DNA of 64,000 nucleotides, taken from positions 62,001-126,000 of the forward strand of contig NZ_CP113431.1 in assembly GCF_030506255.1 (NCBI RefSeq), written 5' to 3'. Shown piece after piece: positions 1 to 8,808 of the stretch. The notes beneath the pieces are model-generated. The model saw only the letters and a list, made by a program, of their open reading frames with translations, did no database searches and was not told where the DNA came from. Source of the stretch: Nocardioides sp. Arc9.136 (lineage in GTDB: Bacteria; Actinomycetota; Actinomycetes; Propionibacteriales; Nocardioidaceae). Position 1 is the stretch's first letter. Every line of letters begins with the position of its first letter. The position numbers and the translations under genes are program-made.

Positions 1-619
1 CGGGGGAGAAGAGCCGCTCGAGGTGGTGGTAGTACGCCGTCAGCCGCTCGGCCCAGTCGGCCATCGAGAGGTCCTCGCGCTCGCGGGCGCTGTTGGCGGC
101 CCGCTTCTCCGCGACGTGGCCGTCGATCTCGAGGTGGCCGAGCTCGCTGTTGGGCACGAGGACGCCGTCGTGGACCAGCGCCGAGCCGATGCCGGTGCCG
201 AGGGTGGTGACGATGACCAGCCCGCGGCGGCCGCGCGCCGCGCCGTACCGCACCTCGGCCAGCCCGGCGGCGTCCGCGTCGTTGACGACGTGGACCTCGC
301 GCCCGGTGGCCTCGGTGAACAGGGCGTCGGCGTCGGTGCCGACCCAGGCCGGGTCGATGTTCGCCGCCGAGCCCACGACGCCGTGCCGAACGATGCCGGG
401 CACCGTGACCCCGATGGGGCCGTCGCTGCCGGGGAACTGCGCGAGCAGGTCGCGGAAGACCCCGGCGACGACCTCGGGGGTCGACGGCTTCGGGGTGCGG
501 ATGCGCGCACGTTCCGCGGCGAAGTCGCCCACCTCGAGGTCGACCGGCGCGCCCTTGATGCCGGTGCCGCCGAAGTCGATGCCGAAGGGGGTGCTGGGAC
601 CCAGCGTCGTCGCTGCCAT
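1..619 (-). CDS. ppgK: Polyphosphate glucokinase, ROK family (3' end beyond window)
   Basis: This enzyme would phosphorylate glucose in the cytoplasm using polyphosphate (or ATP). The visible 206 residues begin MAATTLGPSTPFGIDFGGTG. They show the phosphate-binding DFGGTGIKG motif near residues 15-23, a second phosphate loop (TTLGTGIGSALV), the sugar-binding VNDADAAG stretch and the ELGH segment typical of ROK kinases. The STPEVV stretch fits actinobacterial PpgK. The C-terminus runs off the left edge. The ATG at 619 has GGAGGG directly against it, an unusually tight spacing, so the start is likely but not certain. It lies 53 bases downstream of the fusion gene on the same strand and may be co-transcribed with it. 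Confidence 0.88.
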   Translation of the reverse strand, partial: MAATTLGPSTPFGIDFGGTGIKGAPVDLEVGDFAAERARIRTPKPSTPEVVAGVFRDLLAQFPGSDGPIGVTVPGIVRHGVVGSAANIDPAWVGTDADALFTEATGREVHVVNDADAAGLAEVRYGAARGRRGLVIVTTLGTGIGSALVHDGVLVPNSELGHLEIDGHVAEKRAANSAREREDLSMADWAERLTAYYHHLERLFSP

Positions 620-672
620 CCCTCCATCCCACCACGCCCGGGTCGGGGGGACGGAGGCGCGGCGTACGACGG

Positions 673-2544
673 TCAGCCGGCGGCCGCGCGCACCGCCGGG
701 GGTGCGAGCACCACCGTGGGCGCCAGCACCGACTCCAGCGCGTGCACCAGCACCTCGTTGTCGGCCCGGTCGCGGACCGCGACGCGCAGGTGCGGTCCCA
801 GCCCCTCGAACCCCGGCTTGCCCGTGCAGTCCTTGACCAGCACGCAGTGCTCGTTGAGCAGGCGGGCGGCGACGTCGGCGCCCGAGGCGCCGGTCGTGAC
901 CTCGCACAGCACGAAGTTGGCCTGGGAGGGCACCACCCGCAGCCCGTCGAGCGCGGAGAGCCGCTCGACCAGGTGGTCGCGCTCGGCGCGGATCCGGCCG
1001 CACGCGTCGACGTAGTCGGCCTGGTGGTGGCCGATGACCTGGAGGAAGTACTCCCCGACCGAGTTGATGTTCCAGACCGGCAGCCGTCGCGCCACGCGGG
1101 CGACCAGGTCGGCGTCCCGGGTCGCCAGGACGCCCAGCCGGGCGCCCGGGACGCCGTAGCTCTTGCTGATGCTCTTGATGACGACCGCCGAGGGGTGGGC
1201 GTCGAGCACCTCCTGGGTGAGCAGGCTGGTGCAGTGGTCGGGGTCGGCGAAGTCGACGAACGACTCGTCGAGCAGCACGCGCTTGCCGGTCGCGTCGGCC
1301 CGGTCCAGCAGGCTGAGCACCTCCTCGGTGCGCAGGCACCGGCCGGTCGGGTTGTCGGGGTTGACCAGCACCAGCAGGTCGACCCAGTCCAGCAGGTGCG
1401 TGTAGTGCTCGAGCGACGACCCGGTGCCGACGTCGGCGCCGTCCCCCGGCCCGCGGACCGTGACGACCTGCGCGTGCGGGAAGCGCTTGACGTACTCCTC
1501 GAAGGTCGGCACGGTCACGCCGACCGTGCGGGCCCCGACGACCTCGCCGAGCGCCGCGATCAGCTCGGCCGCGCCGTTCCCGACGAGGAAGCACTCCGGC
1601 TCGCCGCCGAACATCTTGGCGGCCAGGTGGTTCTGCACCGTCGCGCTCGAGGGGTACTCGCCCAGGAGCCGGGGGAAGGAGCGGGCCAGCTCCTCGCGCA
1701 GGGCGGGGGTGGGGAAGTAGGGGTTGACCAGGTAGCAGAAGTCCAGCAGCCCGGGGAACCGCCAGAACCCGCCGTGCCGACGCAGGTAGTGGTGGTAGCG
1801 GTCCTCGGCCGGGGCGAACAGCGTCTCGGCGATCTGGTGGTCCTGGACGTCGTCGATCTCGTACCACGCCTCGCCCTCGAGCGGCATGCCGACGAGCCCG
1901 TGGTGGTCGAGGCCGGCGATGACCCGGAGCACCTGCTCGTAGTAGTCGTTCGGGCCGACGGACCGGACGTAGGCCTCGAGGAACGGCAGGTAGCGGTTCT
2001 TGATGAACTCCCGCGACAGCTTGTAGATGTTGACCGTCTTGAAGTACTGCCCCATCGCCGAGCCGTCGACCAGGTGCTTGGGCACGAAGGCCTCGACCAC
2101 GCCGTCGCGCCCGAGGGTGACCATCGTGCCGTCCATCCAGGGCTCGTACGCCGCGACCGCCGCGACGTCGGGGGAGGGGTGGGCGAGCAGCCGCTCGATG
2201 ATCTGCGGCTCGAAGATCAGGTCGCTCTCCAGCAGCAGGGTGTCGTCCTTGGCCAGCTCCTCCGCGGCGAGGTAGAGCGAGTGGATGTTGTTGGTCGTCG
2301 CGTGGTCGGCGTTCTCCACGTAGGTCACCGGGACGCCGCGGTACTCGTGGCCGACGGCGTCACGGACCCCTTGGCCGCGGTGGCCCACCACGATCGTGAC
2401 CCGTTCGACGCCGTTGGCGACCAGGGCGTCGAGGCTCCGCTCCAGCAGCGTCCGCCCGTGCACCTCGACCATGCACTTGGTCCGGTCCCTGGTCAGCCGC
2501 CCCAGTCGTCGACCGACGCCCGCGGCCAGGATGAGTGCCTGCAC
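673..2544 (-). CDS. Bifunctional LicC/PntC-like nucleotidyltransferase fused to a class I aminotransferase-fold PLP enzyme
   Basis: This 623-residue protein has two domains. Residues 1 to about 245 form a nucleotidyltransferase: LILAAGVGRRLGRL with a downstream Lys binds the nucleotide, LLLESDLIFE supplies a metal Asp, and WYEIDDVQDHQIAE resembles phosphocholine and phosphonate cytidylyltransferases. Residues about 260-615 form a fold-type I PLP enzyme resembling HisC and the threonine-phosphate decarboxylase CobD: GNGAAEL, NPDNPTG, DESFVDF and the PLP lysine in KSISKSYGVPGARLG. The start is the GTG at 2544, preceded by GAGGGG; the open frame further upstream is GC-driven. A CDP-alcohol phosphotransferase diverges 188 bases away. 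I infer that the PLP domain makes an amino-alcohol phosphate or aminophosphonate and the other domain activates it with CTP. The substrate cannot be read from sequence, and whether the PLP half transaminates or decarboxylates is open. Confidence 0.85.
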   Translation of the reverse strand: MQALILAAGVGRRLGRLTRDRTKCMVEVHGRTLLERSLDALVANGVERVTIVVGHRGQGVRDAVGHEYRGVPVTYVENADHATTNNIHSLYLAAEELAKDDTLLLESDLIFEPQIIERLLAHPSPDVAAVAAYEPWMDGTMVTLGRDGVVEAFVPKHLVDGSAMGQYFKTVNIYKLSREFIKNRYLPFLEAYVRSVGPNDYYEQVLRVIAGLDHHGLVGMPLEGEAWYEIDDVQDHQIAETLFAPAEDRYHHYLRRHGGFWRFPGLLDFCYLVNPYFPTPALREELARSFPRLLGEYPSSATVQNHLAAKMFGGEPECFLVGNGAAELIAALGEVVGARTVGVTVPTFEEYVKRFPHAQVVTVRGPGDGADVGTGSSLEHYTHLLDWVDLLVLVNPDNPTGRCLRTEEVLSLLDRADATGKRVLLDESFVDFADPDHCTSLLTQEVLDAHPSAVVIKSISKSYGVPGARLGVLATRDADLVARVARRLPVWNINSVGEYFLQVIGHHQADYVDACGRIRAERDHLVERLSALDGLRVVPSQANFVLCEVTTGASGADVAARLLNEHCVLVKDCTGKPGFEGLGPHLRVAVRDRADNEVLVHALESVLAPTVVLAPPAVRAAAG

Positions 2545-2732
2545 GTTCCCCTCGCTTCCTCCGGGCCGTCGCTCCGGCGGGTGCCGGGATGCCCTCGCCG
2601 CCAGTGAACGGGCGCGCGACCCGCCGGCCCGGGGCCGGCGGGGGAAGTCCCCGAAATTGGTGACCCCCCGGCCGCCCCTCGCGGGGTTCGCTGGGCACCC
2701 GGCCGACCGACCCCGCACACGGAGGTGGACGC

Positions 2733-3509
2733 ATGGCTGCCAGCCGACCCGAACCCGGGCGACAGCTCACCGAGCTGTGGACCTTCTTCGCCGTCGACCC
2801 CGTCGCGGTGCCCCTGGCCCGACGGCTGGCGCGGGTGCGGGGCGTCACGCCGAACCGGCTGACCGCCCTTGCGCTGGCGCTCGGCCTCGCGGCGGCCGCC
2901 TGCCTGGCCACCGGCCGGCTGCGGACCGGGGGCGCGCTCTTCGTGCTGCGCTTCTTCGTCGACTGCCTCGACGGCACGGTCGCCCGGCTGCAGGGGACCT
3001 GCTCCACGCGCGGGGCGTTCGCCGACCTCGGCGCCGACATCATCGGCGTCACCGCGGCGTACGCCGCGCTGGGCTGGTACCTCGTCGACACCGGTCGCAT
3101 GGGCCCGGCCTGGCCGCTGGCCGTGCTCGGCGCGCTGGGGCTCTACAACTGGGAGCTCGGCCACCGCAAGCGCCTCGCGGCGGAGGCCGGCCTCGGCACC
3201 GGCGGGGCGGCGCACCGGTGGCGTCGGTCCGGGGGGCTCCTGGGCGGGTGGACCGGGTTCTGCGACCGGCACGGCGTCTCGGCCGTGCCGTGGGCCGTCG
3301 AGGTCGAGATCGCGACGCTCGGGCTGGCCCCCCTGCTGCTCCCGGCCGACGCGCTGCCGGCCGCGATCGCCACCGCGCTGGCCTTCTACGTCCTGGCCGA
3401 CCTCCTCAACGCCCGCCGCATCTGGCGCATCGCCGGCCACCTCGACGCCCGGACTCCCTCGGACGTCCCCGCGCTCGACCCGCTGCTGCCCGAAGGAGCC
3501 ACCCCGTGA
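2733..3509 (+). CDS. CDP-alcohol phosphatidyltransferase family membrane protein
   Basis: This 258-residue membrane enzyme transfers a phospho-alcohol from a CDP donor to an acceptor. The complete family signature is present: D77, D80-G81, A84-R85, G94, D98 and D102. Hydrophobic stretches near residues 43-60, 65-80, 98-115, 120-135 and in the C-terminal third look like membrane helices. The ATG at 2733 has GGAGGTGG upstream. It is divergent from the nucleotidyltransferase fusion, which could supply its CDP donor, and its stop overlaps the start of the glycosyltransferase by four bases. The acceptor could be a lipid or a glycan; neither is shown by the sequence. Confidence 0.87.
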   Translation: MAASRPEPGRQLTELWTFFAVDPVAVPLARRLARVRGVTPNRLTALALALGLAAAACLATGRLRTGGALFVLRFFVDCLDGTVARLQGTCSTRGAFADLGADIIGVTAAYAALGWYLVDTGRMGPAWPLAVLGALGLYNWELGHRKRLAAEAGLGTGGAAHRWRRSGGLLGGWTGFCDRHGVSAVPWAVEVEIATLGLAPLLLPADALPAAIATALAFYVLADLLNARRIWRIAGHLDARTPSDVPALDPLLPEGATP

Positions 3510-4414
3510 GCCCGTCCCCGAGCGTCGACGTCGTCATCGCCACCCGCAACCGCCCCGAGCTCCTGCGCCGGGCGATCGCCGGGGTGCTGGACCAGGACGC
3601 GGACTGCGAGATCACCTGCTTCGTGGTCTTCGACCAGTGCGAGCCGGACCCGTCGGTCGCCGAGGAGCGGCCCGGCCGGCGCGTCCGCGTGCTGACCAAC
3701 ACCCGCACCCCCGGGCTGGCGGGGGGCCGGAACACGGGGATCCTCGCCGGCGAGGCCGACCTGGTCGCCTTCTGCGACGACGACGACGTGTGGCTGCCGG
3801 AGAAGCTCGCCGCCCAGCTCGCCGTCCTGGAGGCGCAGCGCGCCGACACCTCGGTCACCGGCATCACCGTGGAGTACGACGGCCACAGCGTGGACCGCGT
3901 CCCGGCGGCCGACGAGCTCCGCCTGGAGAACCTCGCGCGCCGGCGCGTGATGGCGGCCCACCCCTCGAGCGTGCTGGTCCGCCGCGAGGCGCTCGTCTCG
4001 CGGATCGGCCTGGTCGACGAGGAGATCCCCGGCAGCTACGGCGAGGACTTCGACTGGCTGCTGCGCGCGGCGGCGGTCTCCCCGGTCGCGGTCGTCCCGC
4101 GGCCGCTCGTGCGGGTGCGCTGGGGAGGCTCGCAGTTCTCCCACCAGTGGCAGACGATCGTCGACGCGATCGACTACTCGCTGGGCAAGCACGCCGTCTT
4201 CCACCGCGACCCGCGGGCGCTGGGCCGGCTCTACGGCCGGCGGGCGTTCGCGCTGGCCGCCCTGGGCCGTCCCGAGGCCCGGCGCGCGGTGCTGCGCACC
4301 GTCCGGGTCGCACCGCTGGAGCCCCGCGCCTACCTCGCGGCCGCCGTCGCGATGCACGTGGTCAGCGCCGAGCGCCTGCTCCACCTCGCCCACCAGCGGG
4401 GCCACGGGATCTGA
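3506..4414 (+). CDS. Family 2 glycosyltransferase
   Basis: This 302-residue protein is a GT-A fold glycosyltransferase. It opens with VDVVIATRNRPELLRRAI, the usual nucleotide-binding strand, and has a DDDD metal-binding motif at residues 91-94. A YGEDFDW segment near residue 182 matches the family's catalytic region. There are no clear membrane helices, so it probably acts at the inner face of the membrane. The GTG start overlaps the CDP-alcohol transferase stop (GTGA) and follows GAAGGAG, so the two genes are translationally coupled and likely decorate the same product. Donor and acceptor are unknown. Confidence 0.85.
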   Translation: MSPSPSVDVVIATRNRPELLRRAIAGVLDQDADCEITCFVVFDQCEPDPSVAEERPGRRVRVLTNTRTPGLAGGRNTGILAGEADLVAFCDDDDVWLPEKLAAQLAVLEAQRADTSVTGITVEYDGHSVDRVPAADELRLENLARRRVMAAHPSSVLVRREALVSRIGLVDEEIPGSYGEDFDWLLRAAAVSPVAVVPRPLVRVRWGGSQFSHQWQTIVDAIDYSLGKHAVFHRDPRALGRLYGRRAFALAALGRPEARRAVLRTVRVAPLEPRAYLAAAVAMHVVSAERLLHLAHQRGHGI

Positions 4415-4552
4415 GCACCCGCGCACCGATGAGTCCGCCCGCCGGGCCGGGTCGGACGTCGTGGCGGCGGGCGCGGCCGCGCCGGAAAGCGGTCGACGCG
4501 CGCGCGAGGGCGCCGGACACTGGCGGTGCCCACCACGGACGAAGGAGCGCGG

Positions 4553-5589
<1,037 letters not shown>

Positions 5590-5593
<4 letters not shown>

Positions 5594-6345
5594 CCACCTT
5601 CCTGCGCGAGACGTCGATCGTCTTCAACCGTCAGCTGCGGATGAACCTTCGCAACCCGGCCTGGGTGATCATCGGGATGCTGCAGCCGGTGCTCTACCTG
5701 CTGCTGTTCGGGCCGCTGCTCGAGCCGGTGATCGGCCAGCTGGGCGTCAACCAGTACACCTGGTTCGTCCCCGGGATGCTCGTCCAGCTCGGCATCTTCG
5801 GCGCGTTCTTCGCCGGCTTCAGCCTGATCGGGGAGTGGCGCGAGGGCGTGATCGAGGCCGAGCGGGTGACGCCGGCGAGCCGGTCGGCGCTGCTGATGGG
5901 CCGGCTGGCCCGCGACCTCCTCCAGCTGCTGGTCCAGGCGCTGATCCTCGTCGCCCTCGGCCTCGTCATGGGGATGGAGTGGAACCCCGGCGGCATCCTG
6001 CTGGGCATCGTGCTCACGATCCTGCTCGGCGGCGCCTGCGCCGCGGCGTCGAACGCGTTCGCGCTGACGGTCAAGAGCGAGGACGTCATGGCGCCGGTCA
6101 TCAACCTGGTGATGATGCCGGTGCTGCTGCTCTCGGGGATCCTGCTGCCGATGAGCTTCGGCGCCGCCTGGCTCGACACGCTGGCCGACTTCATGCCGAT
6201 CCGCCACGTCGTCGACGCGGTGCGCGGGGCGTTCTTCGGTGAGTTCGACGCCTCGGTGATGGGCTGGGGCGTGGGCTGGACGGTGCTGCTCTTCGGCCTC
6301 GCCGTCTGGTGGGGCACCGCGGTGTTCCGGCGCGAGAACGCCTGA
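5590..6345 (+). CDS. ABC-2 type permease, DrrB type
   Basis: This 251-residue membrane protein is the permease partner of the preceding ATPase, with an ATGA overlap that couples their translation. About six hydrophobic helices can be seen, starting with WVIIGMLQPVLYLLLFGPLL and ending with GWTVLLFGLAVWWG. GEWREGVIEAERVTPASR after the second helix is the conserved cytoplasmic element of ABC-2 exporters that contacts the ATPase. Length and layout match DrrB. The pair probably works as a homodimeric exporter of a hydrophobic compound. Confidence 0.9.
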
Positions 6346-6366
6346 CCGCACCGCCACGCGTTCCCC

Positions 6367-6446
6367 GCGGGGTTTACATCGGCGCACCTCTTGTCAAGCG
6401 AGGTTTACAGACCCTATGGTCGTGTAAACCCCGCACCGCCAGGAGG
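6367..6446 (+). promoter_or_regulatory. alkB promoter with three GTTTACA operator half-sites and RBS
   Basis: A perfect 12-base inverted repeat, GCGGGGTTTACA (6367-6378) and TGTAAACCCCGC (6423-6434), flanks a promoter-like pair: TTGTCA (6391-6396) and TATGGT (6415-6420), 18 bases apart. A third half-site, GTTTACA, lies between the two boxes at 6403-6409. AGGAGG at 6441-6446 is a strong ribosome binding site for the ATG at 6454. The arrangement suggests repression by a dimeric regulator, most simply the TetR protein encoded just downstream; that link is inference. Confidence 0.6.
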
Positions 6447-6453
6447 TACGCCG

Positions 6454-7917
6454 ATGAGCAGCGCCGTCCCGCACCGCACGCCGCACAGCACCGTCCCGCA
6501 GGGCTCGACCGAGCAGTGGACCGACCAGAAGCGCTACCTGTGGCTGATCGGCCTGGTGGTGCCCTCGCTGGCCTTCCTGGCCTATGCCGGCTGGAAGCTG
6601 ACCGGCTTCGGCGGCTGGTTCTGGATCGGCCCCGTCGTGATCCTGGTGGTCGTGCCGGCGATCGACCTGGTGGCCGGGCTGGACCGCTCGAACCCGCCCG
6701 ACGACCTGATCGAGGCGCTCGAGGAGGACCGCTACTACCGGTGGGTGACCTACCTCTTCCTCCCGGTGCAGTACGCCGGGTTCCTCGGCGCGATGTACCT
6801 CATCGCCGCGGGCGACCCGCTGGCCGGCGTCGGGCGGGGCGGCGGCGACCTGGCCACCTGGGAGGCGGTCGGCCTGGCGATCTCCATCGGGTGCATCGGC
6901 GGGATCGGCATCAACACCGCCCACGAGCTGGGCCACAAGAAGGAGAGCCACGAGCGCTGGCTGTCCAAGATCGCGCTGGCCCAGAGCTTCTACGGCCACT
7001 TCTACATCGAGCACAACCGCGGCCACCACGTCCGCGTCGCCACCCCCGAGGACCCGGCGTCCTCCCGCCTCGGCGAGACGTTCTACCGGTTCTGGCCGCG
7101 CACGGTGCTCGGCTCGCTGCGCAGCGCCTGGAACCTGGAGAAGCGTCGCTACGCGCGGAAGGAGCAGCACCCGTTCCGTCCGGGCAACGACGTGCTCAAC
7201 GCCTGGGTGATGTCGGCGGTGCTCTGGGGCGGGGTCGTCGCCTGGCTCGGCGTCGAGGTGCTGCCGTACCTCCTGCTCCAGGCCGTGGTCGGCTTCTCGC
7301 TGCTGGAGGTCGTCAACTACATGGAGCACTACGGGATGCTGCGCCAGAAGGTCGGCGTCGGCGAGCGGCAGCGCTACGAGCGGGTCGACCCCTCGCACTC
7401 GTGGAACTCCAACAACATCGCCACCAACGTGCTGCTCTACCACCTGCAGCGGCACAGCGACCACCACGCGAACCCCACCCGCCGCTACCAGACCCTCCGG
7501 GACTTCGAGGAGTCGCCGGTCCTCCCCACGGGGTACGCCGGGATGATCGTCCTCGCGCTCGTCCCGCCGCTGTGGCGCCGGGTGATGGACCCGCGGGTGC
7601 ACGCGCACTTCGGGGGCGACCTGACCCGCGCGAACATCCAGCCCGGCCGGCGCGAGCGGCTGCTGGCGGCGTACCCGCCGCCGGTCGCGGAGCCGACGGC
7701 GGCCGAGCGCGCCGACCGCACCCCCGGCGCGACCGAGGAGGTGCTGGCCGCGCGCTGCCCGAGCTGTGCGTACGTCTACGACGTCGCCGCCGGTGACGAG
7801 CACGAGGGCTTCGCGGCGGGCACCGCGTGGGCCGACGTCCCCGACGACTGGTGCTGCCCGGACTGCGGGGTGCGCGAGAAGGTCGACTTCGTGCCGCTGA
7901 CCGGGGCGGACGCCTGA
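6454..7917 (+). CDS. alkB: Alkane 1-monooxygenase with C-terminal rubredoxin domain
   Basis: This 487-residue membrane di-iron enzyme hydroxylates the terminal carbon of medium-chain alkanes. Hydrophobic helices occupy the N-terminal third. The histidine motifs are HELGHK, EHNRGHH, NYMEHYGM and LQRHSDHH, which bind the diiron centre. The last 54 residues are a fused rubredoxin with C435, C438, C468 and C471 (CPSC and CPDCG), so the electron donor is built in, as in some other actinobacteria. The start at 6454 has AGGAGG at good spacing; an earlier TTG in frame lies inside the promoter. A ferredoxin follows with a one-base overlap. Confidence 0.95.
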   Translation: MSSAVPHRTPHSTVPQGSTEQWTDQKRYLWLIGLVVPSLAFLAYAGWKLTGFGGWFWIGPVVILVVVPAIDLVAGLDRSNPPDDLIEALEEDRYYRWVTYLFLPVQYAGFLGAMYLIAAGDPLAGVGRGGGDLATWEAVGLAISIGCIGGIGINTAHELGHKKESHERWLSKIALAQSFYGHFYIEHNRGHHVRVATPEDPASSRLGETFYRFWPRTVLGSLRSAWNLEKRRYARKEQHPFRPGNDVLNAWVMSAVLWGGVVAWLGVEVLPYLLLQAVVGFSLLEVVNYMEHYGMLRQKVGVGERQRYERVDPSHSWNSNNIATNVLLYHLQRHSDHHANPTRRYQTLRDFEESPVLPTGYAGMIVLALVPPLWRRVMDPRVHAHFGGDLTRANIQPGRRERLLAAYPPPVAEPTAAERADRTPGATEEVLAARCPSCAYVYDVAAGDEHEGFAAGTAWADVPDDWCCPDCGVREKVDFVPLTGADA

Positions 7918-8132
7918 TGGGCGCGCCCGCCGGACCGGTGCGGATCACCGTCGACCGGGACCGCTGCGAGGGGCTCGGGATGTGCGAGGCGATGGCCTCG
8001 GACTACTTCGAGCTCGACGACGACGAGGTCCTGCACGTCCTGGCCGAGACACCGGCCGAGGCCGACCGCGGCCGCGTCCACGCCGCGGTGGAGTCCTGCC
8101 CGGTCCTCGCCCTGGCCCTGGCCCCCGCCTGA
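7917..8132 (+). CDS. Small 3Fe-4S-type ferredoxin
   Basis: This 71-residue ferredoxin has only three cluster cysteines: C17 and C23 in CEGLGMC and C61 in ESCPVLAL. That is the pattern of [3Fe-4S] ferredoxins that serve actinobacterial cytochromes P450 and other oxygenases. Its ATG overlaps the alkB stop (TGATG), so the two are translated together. It may pass electrons to the rubredoxin domain or to another oxygenase; no reductase gene is adjacent. Confidence 0.88.
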   Translation: MGAPAGPVRITVDRDRCEGLGMCEAMASDYFELDDDEVLHVLAETPAEADRGRVHAAVESCPVLALALAPA

Positions 8133-8147
8133 GACCACCCCGGCCGG

Positions 8148-8168
8148 GGCAGGGCGGTTCCCCCTGCC
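8148..8168 (+). terminator. Possible hairpin after the alkB-ferredoxin operon
   Basis: GGCAGGG (8148-8154) and CCCTGCC (8162-8168) can pair around a seven-base loop, and further GC-rich dyads lie on both sides. There is no T tract, so termination is only a guess from position. Confidence 0.35.
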
Positions 8169-8196
8169 GTCCGGCCCCGGTCCGGGGTCTGCTTCC

Positions 8197-8202
8197 TAGA
8201 CT
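8197..8202 (+). promoter_or_regulatory. Leaderless -10 box of the alk-locus TetR gene
   Basis: TAGACT ends six bases before the ATG at 8209. No purine-rich ribosome binding site precedes the start, so the transcript probably begins at the start codon. Confidence 0.6.
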
Positions 8203-8208
8203 GGCCGC

Positions 8209-8808
8209 ATGACGACGTCCCCGGCGCCCGCCCCGGCGCCCACCACGACGCGCGACCGCGTGGTGGACGCCGCGGTGCGGCTCACCATCGACGTCGGCTG
8301 GGCCCGGGTGACGATGGGGCGCCTGGCCGACGAGGTCGGCGTCAGCCGGCAGACCGTCTACAACGAGATGGGCACCAAGGCCGGCCTCGCCGAGGCGATC
8401 ATCGCTCGCGAGCTCGAGCGGTTCCTCGGGGTCGTGACCCTCGCCTTCGACGAGCACCCCGACGACCTGGTCGCAGCGATCCGCGAGGCGACCCGCTCGG
8501 TCCTCGAGCTGGCCCAGGACAACCCGCTGCTGCACGCGGTGGTGAGCGCGACCCACGGCGCCGACACCGAGCTCCTCCCACTGCTGACCACGCAGTCGGA
8601 GTCGCTGCTCGTCGCGGCGCAGGGCGTGGTCGCCGAGCGGATCGCGCCGTACGACGTGGACCTCGAGCCCGAGCAGCTCGACGCCGCGATCGACATGGTC
8701 GTCCGGGTCGTGCTCAGCCACGTCATGCAGCCCTCCGCGCCGCCGGCCACGACCGCCGACCGGCTGGCCTGGCTCGCCGCTCGCGTCCTGCGCGTCCGCG
8801 TCGGGTGA
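8209..8808 (+). CDS. TetR family transcriptional regulator (alk locus)
   Basis: This 199-residue repressor has an N-terminal helix-turn-helix (RVVDAAVRLTIDVGW, then MGRLADEVGVSRQTVYNEMG, residues about 18-62). A helical ligand-binding domain follows. It sits between the alkB operon and an exporter gene that overlaps its stop by four bases. Position makes it the best candidate to bind the GTTTACA sites before alkB and to control the exporter. The ligand is unknown; alkanols or fatty acids are plausible. Confidence 0.88.
   Translation: MTTSPAPAPAPTTTRDRVVDAAVRLTIDVGWARVTMGRLADEVGVSRQTVYNEMGTKAGLAEAIIARELERFLGVVTLAFDEHPDDLVAAIREATRSVLELAQDNPLLHAVVSATHGADTELLPLLTTQSESLLVAAQGVVAERIAPYDVDLEPEQLDAAIDMVVRVVLSHVMQPSAPPATTADRLAWLAARVLRVRVG

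Noticed and set aside
673..2718. Longer N-terminus for the nucleotidyltransferase fusion
   Set aside because: The extra 58 codons are Arg- and Gly-rich, lack similarity to the family and would remove the GAGGGG-GTG start that fits the conserved VQALILAAG N-terminus.
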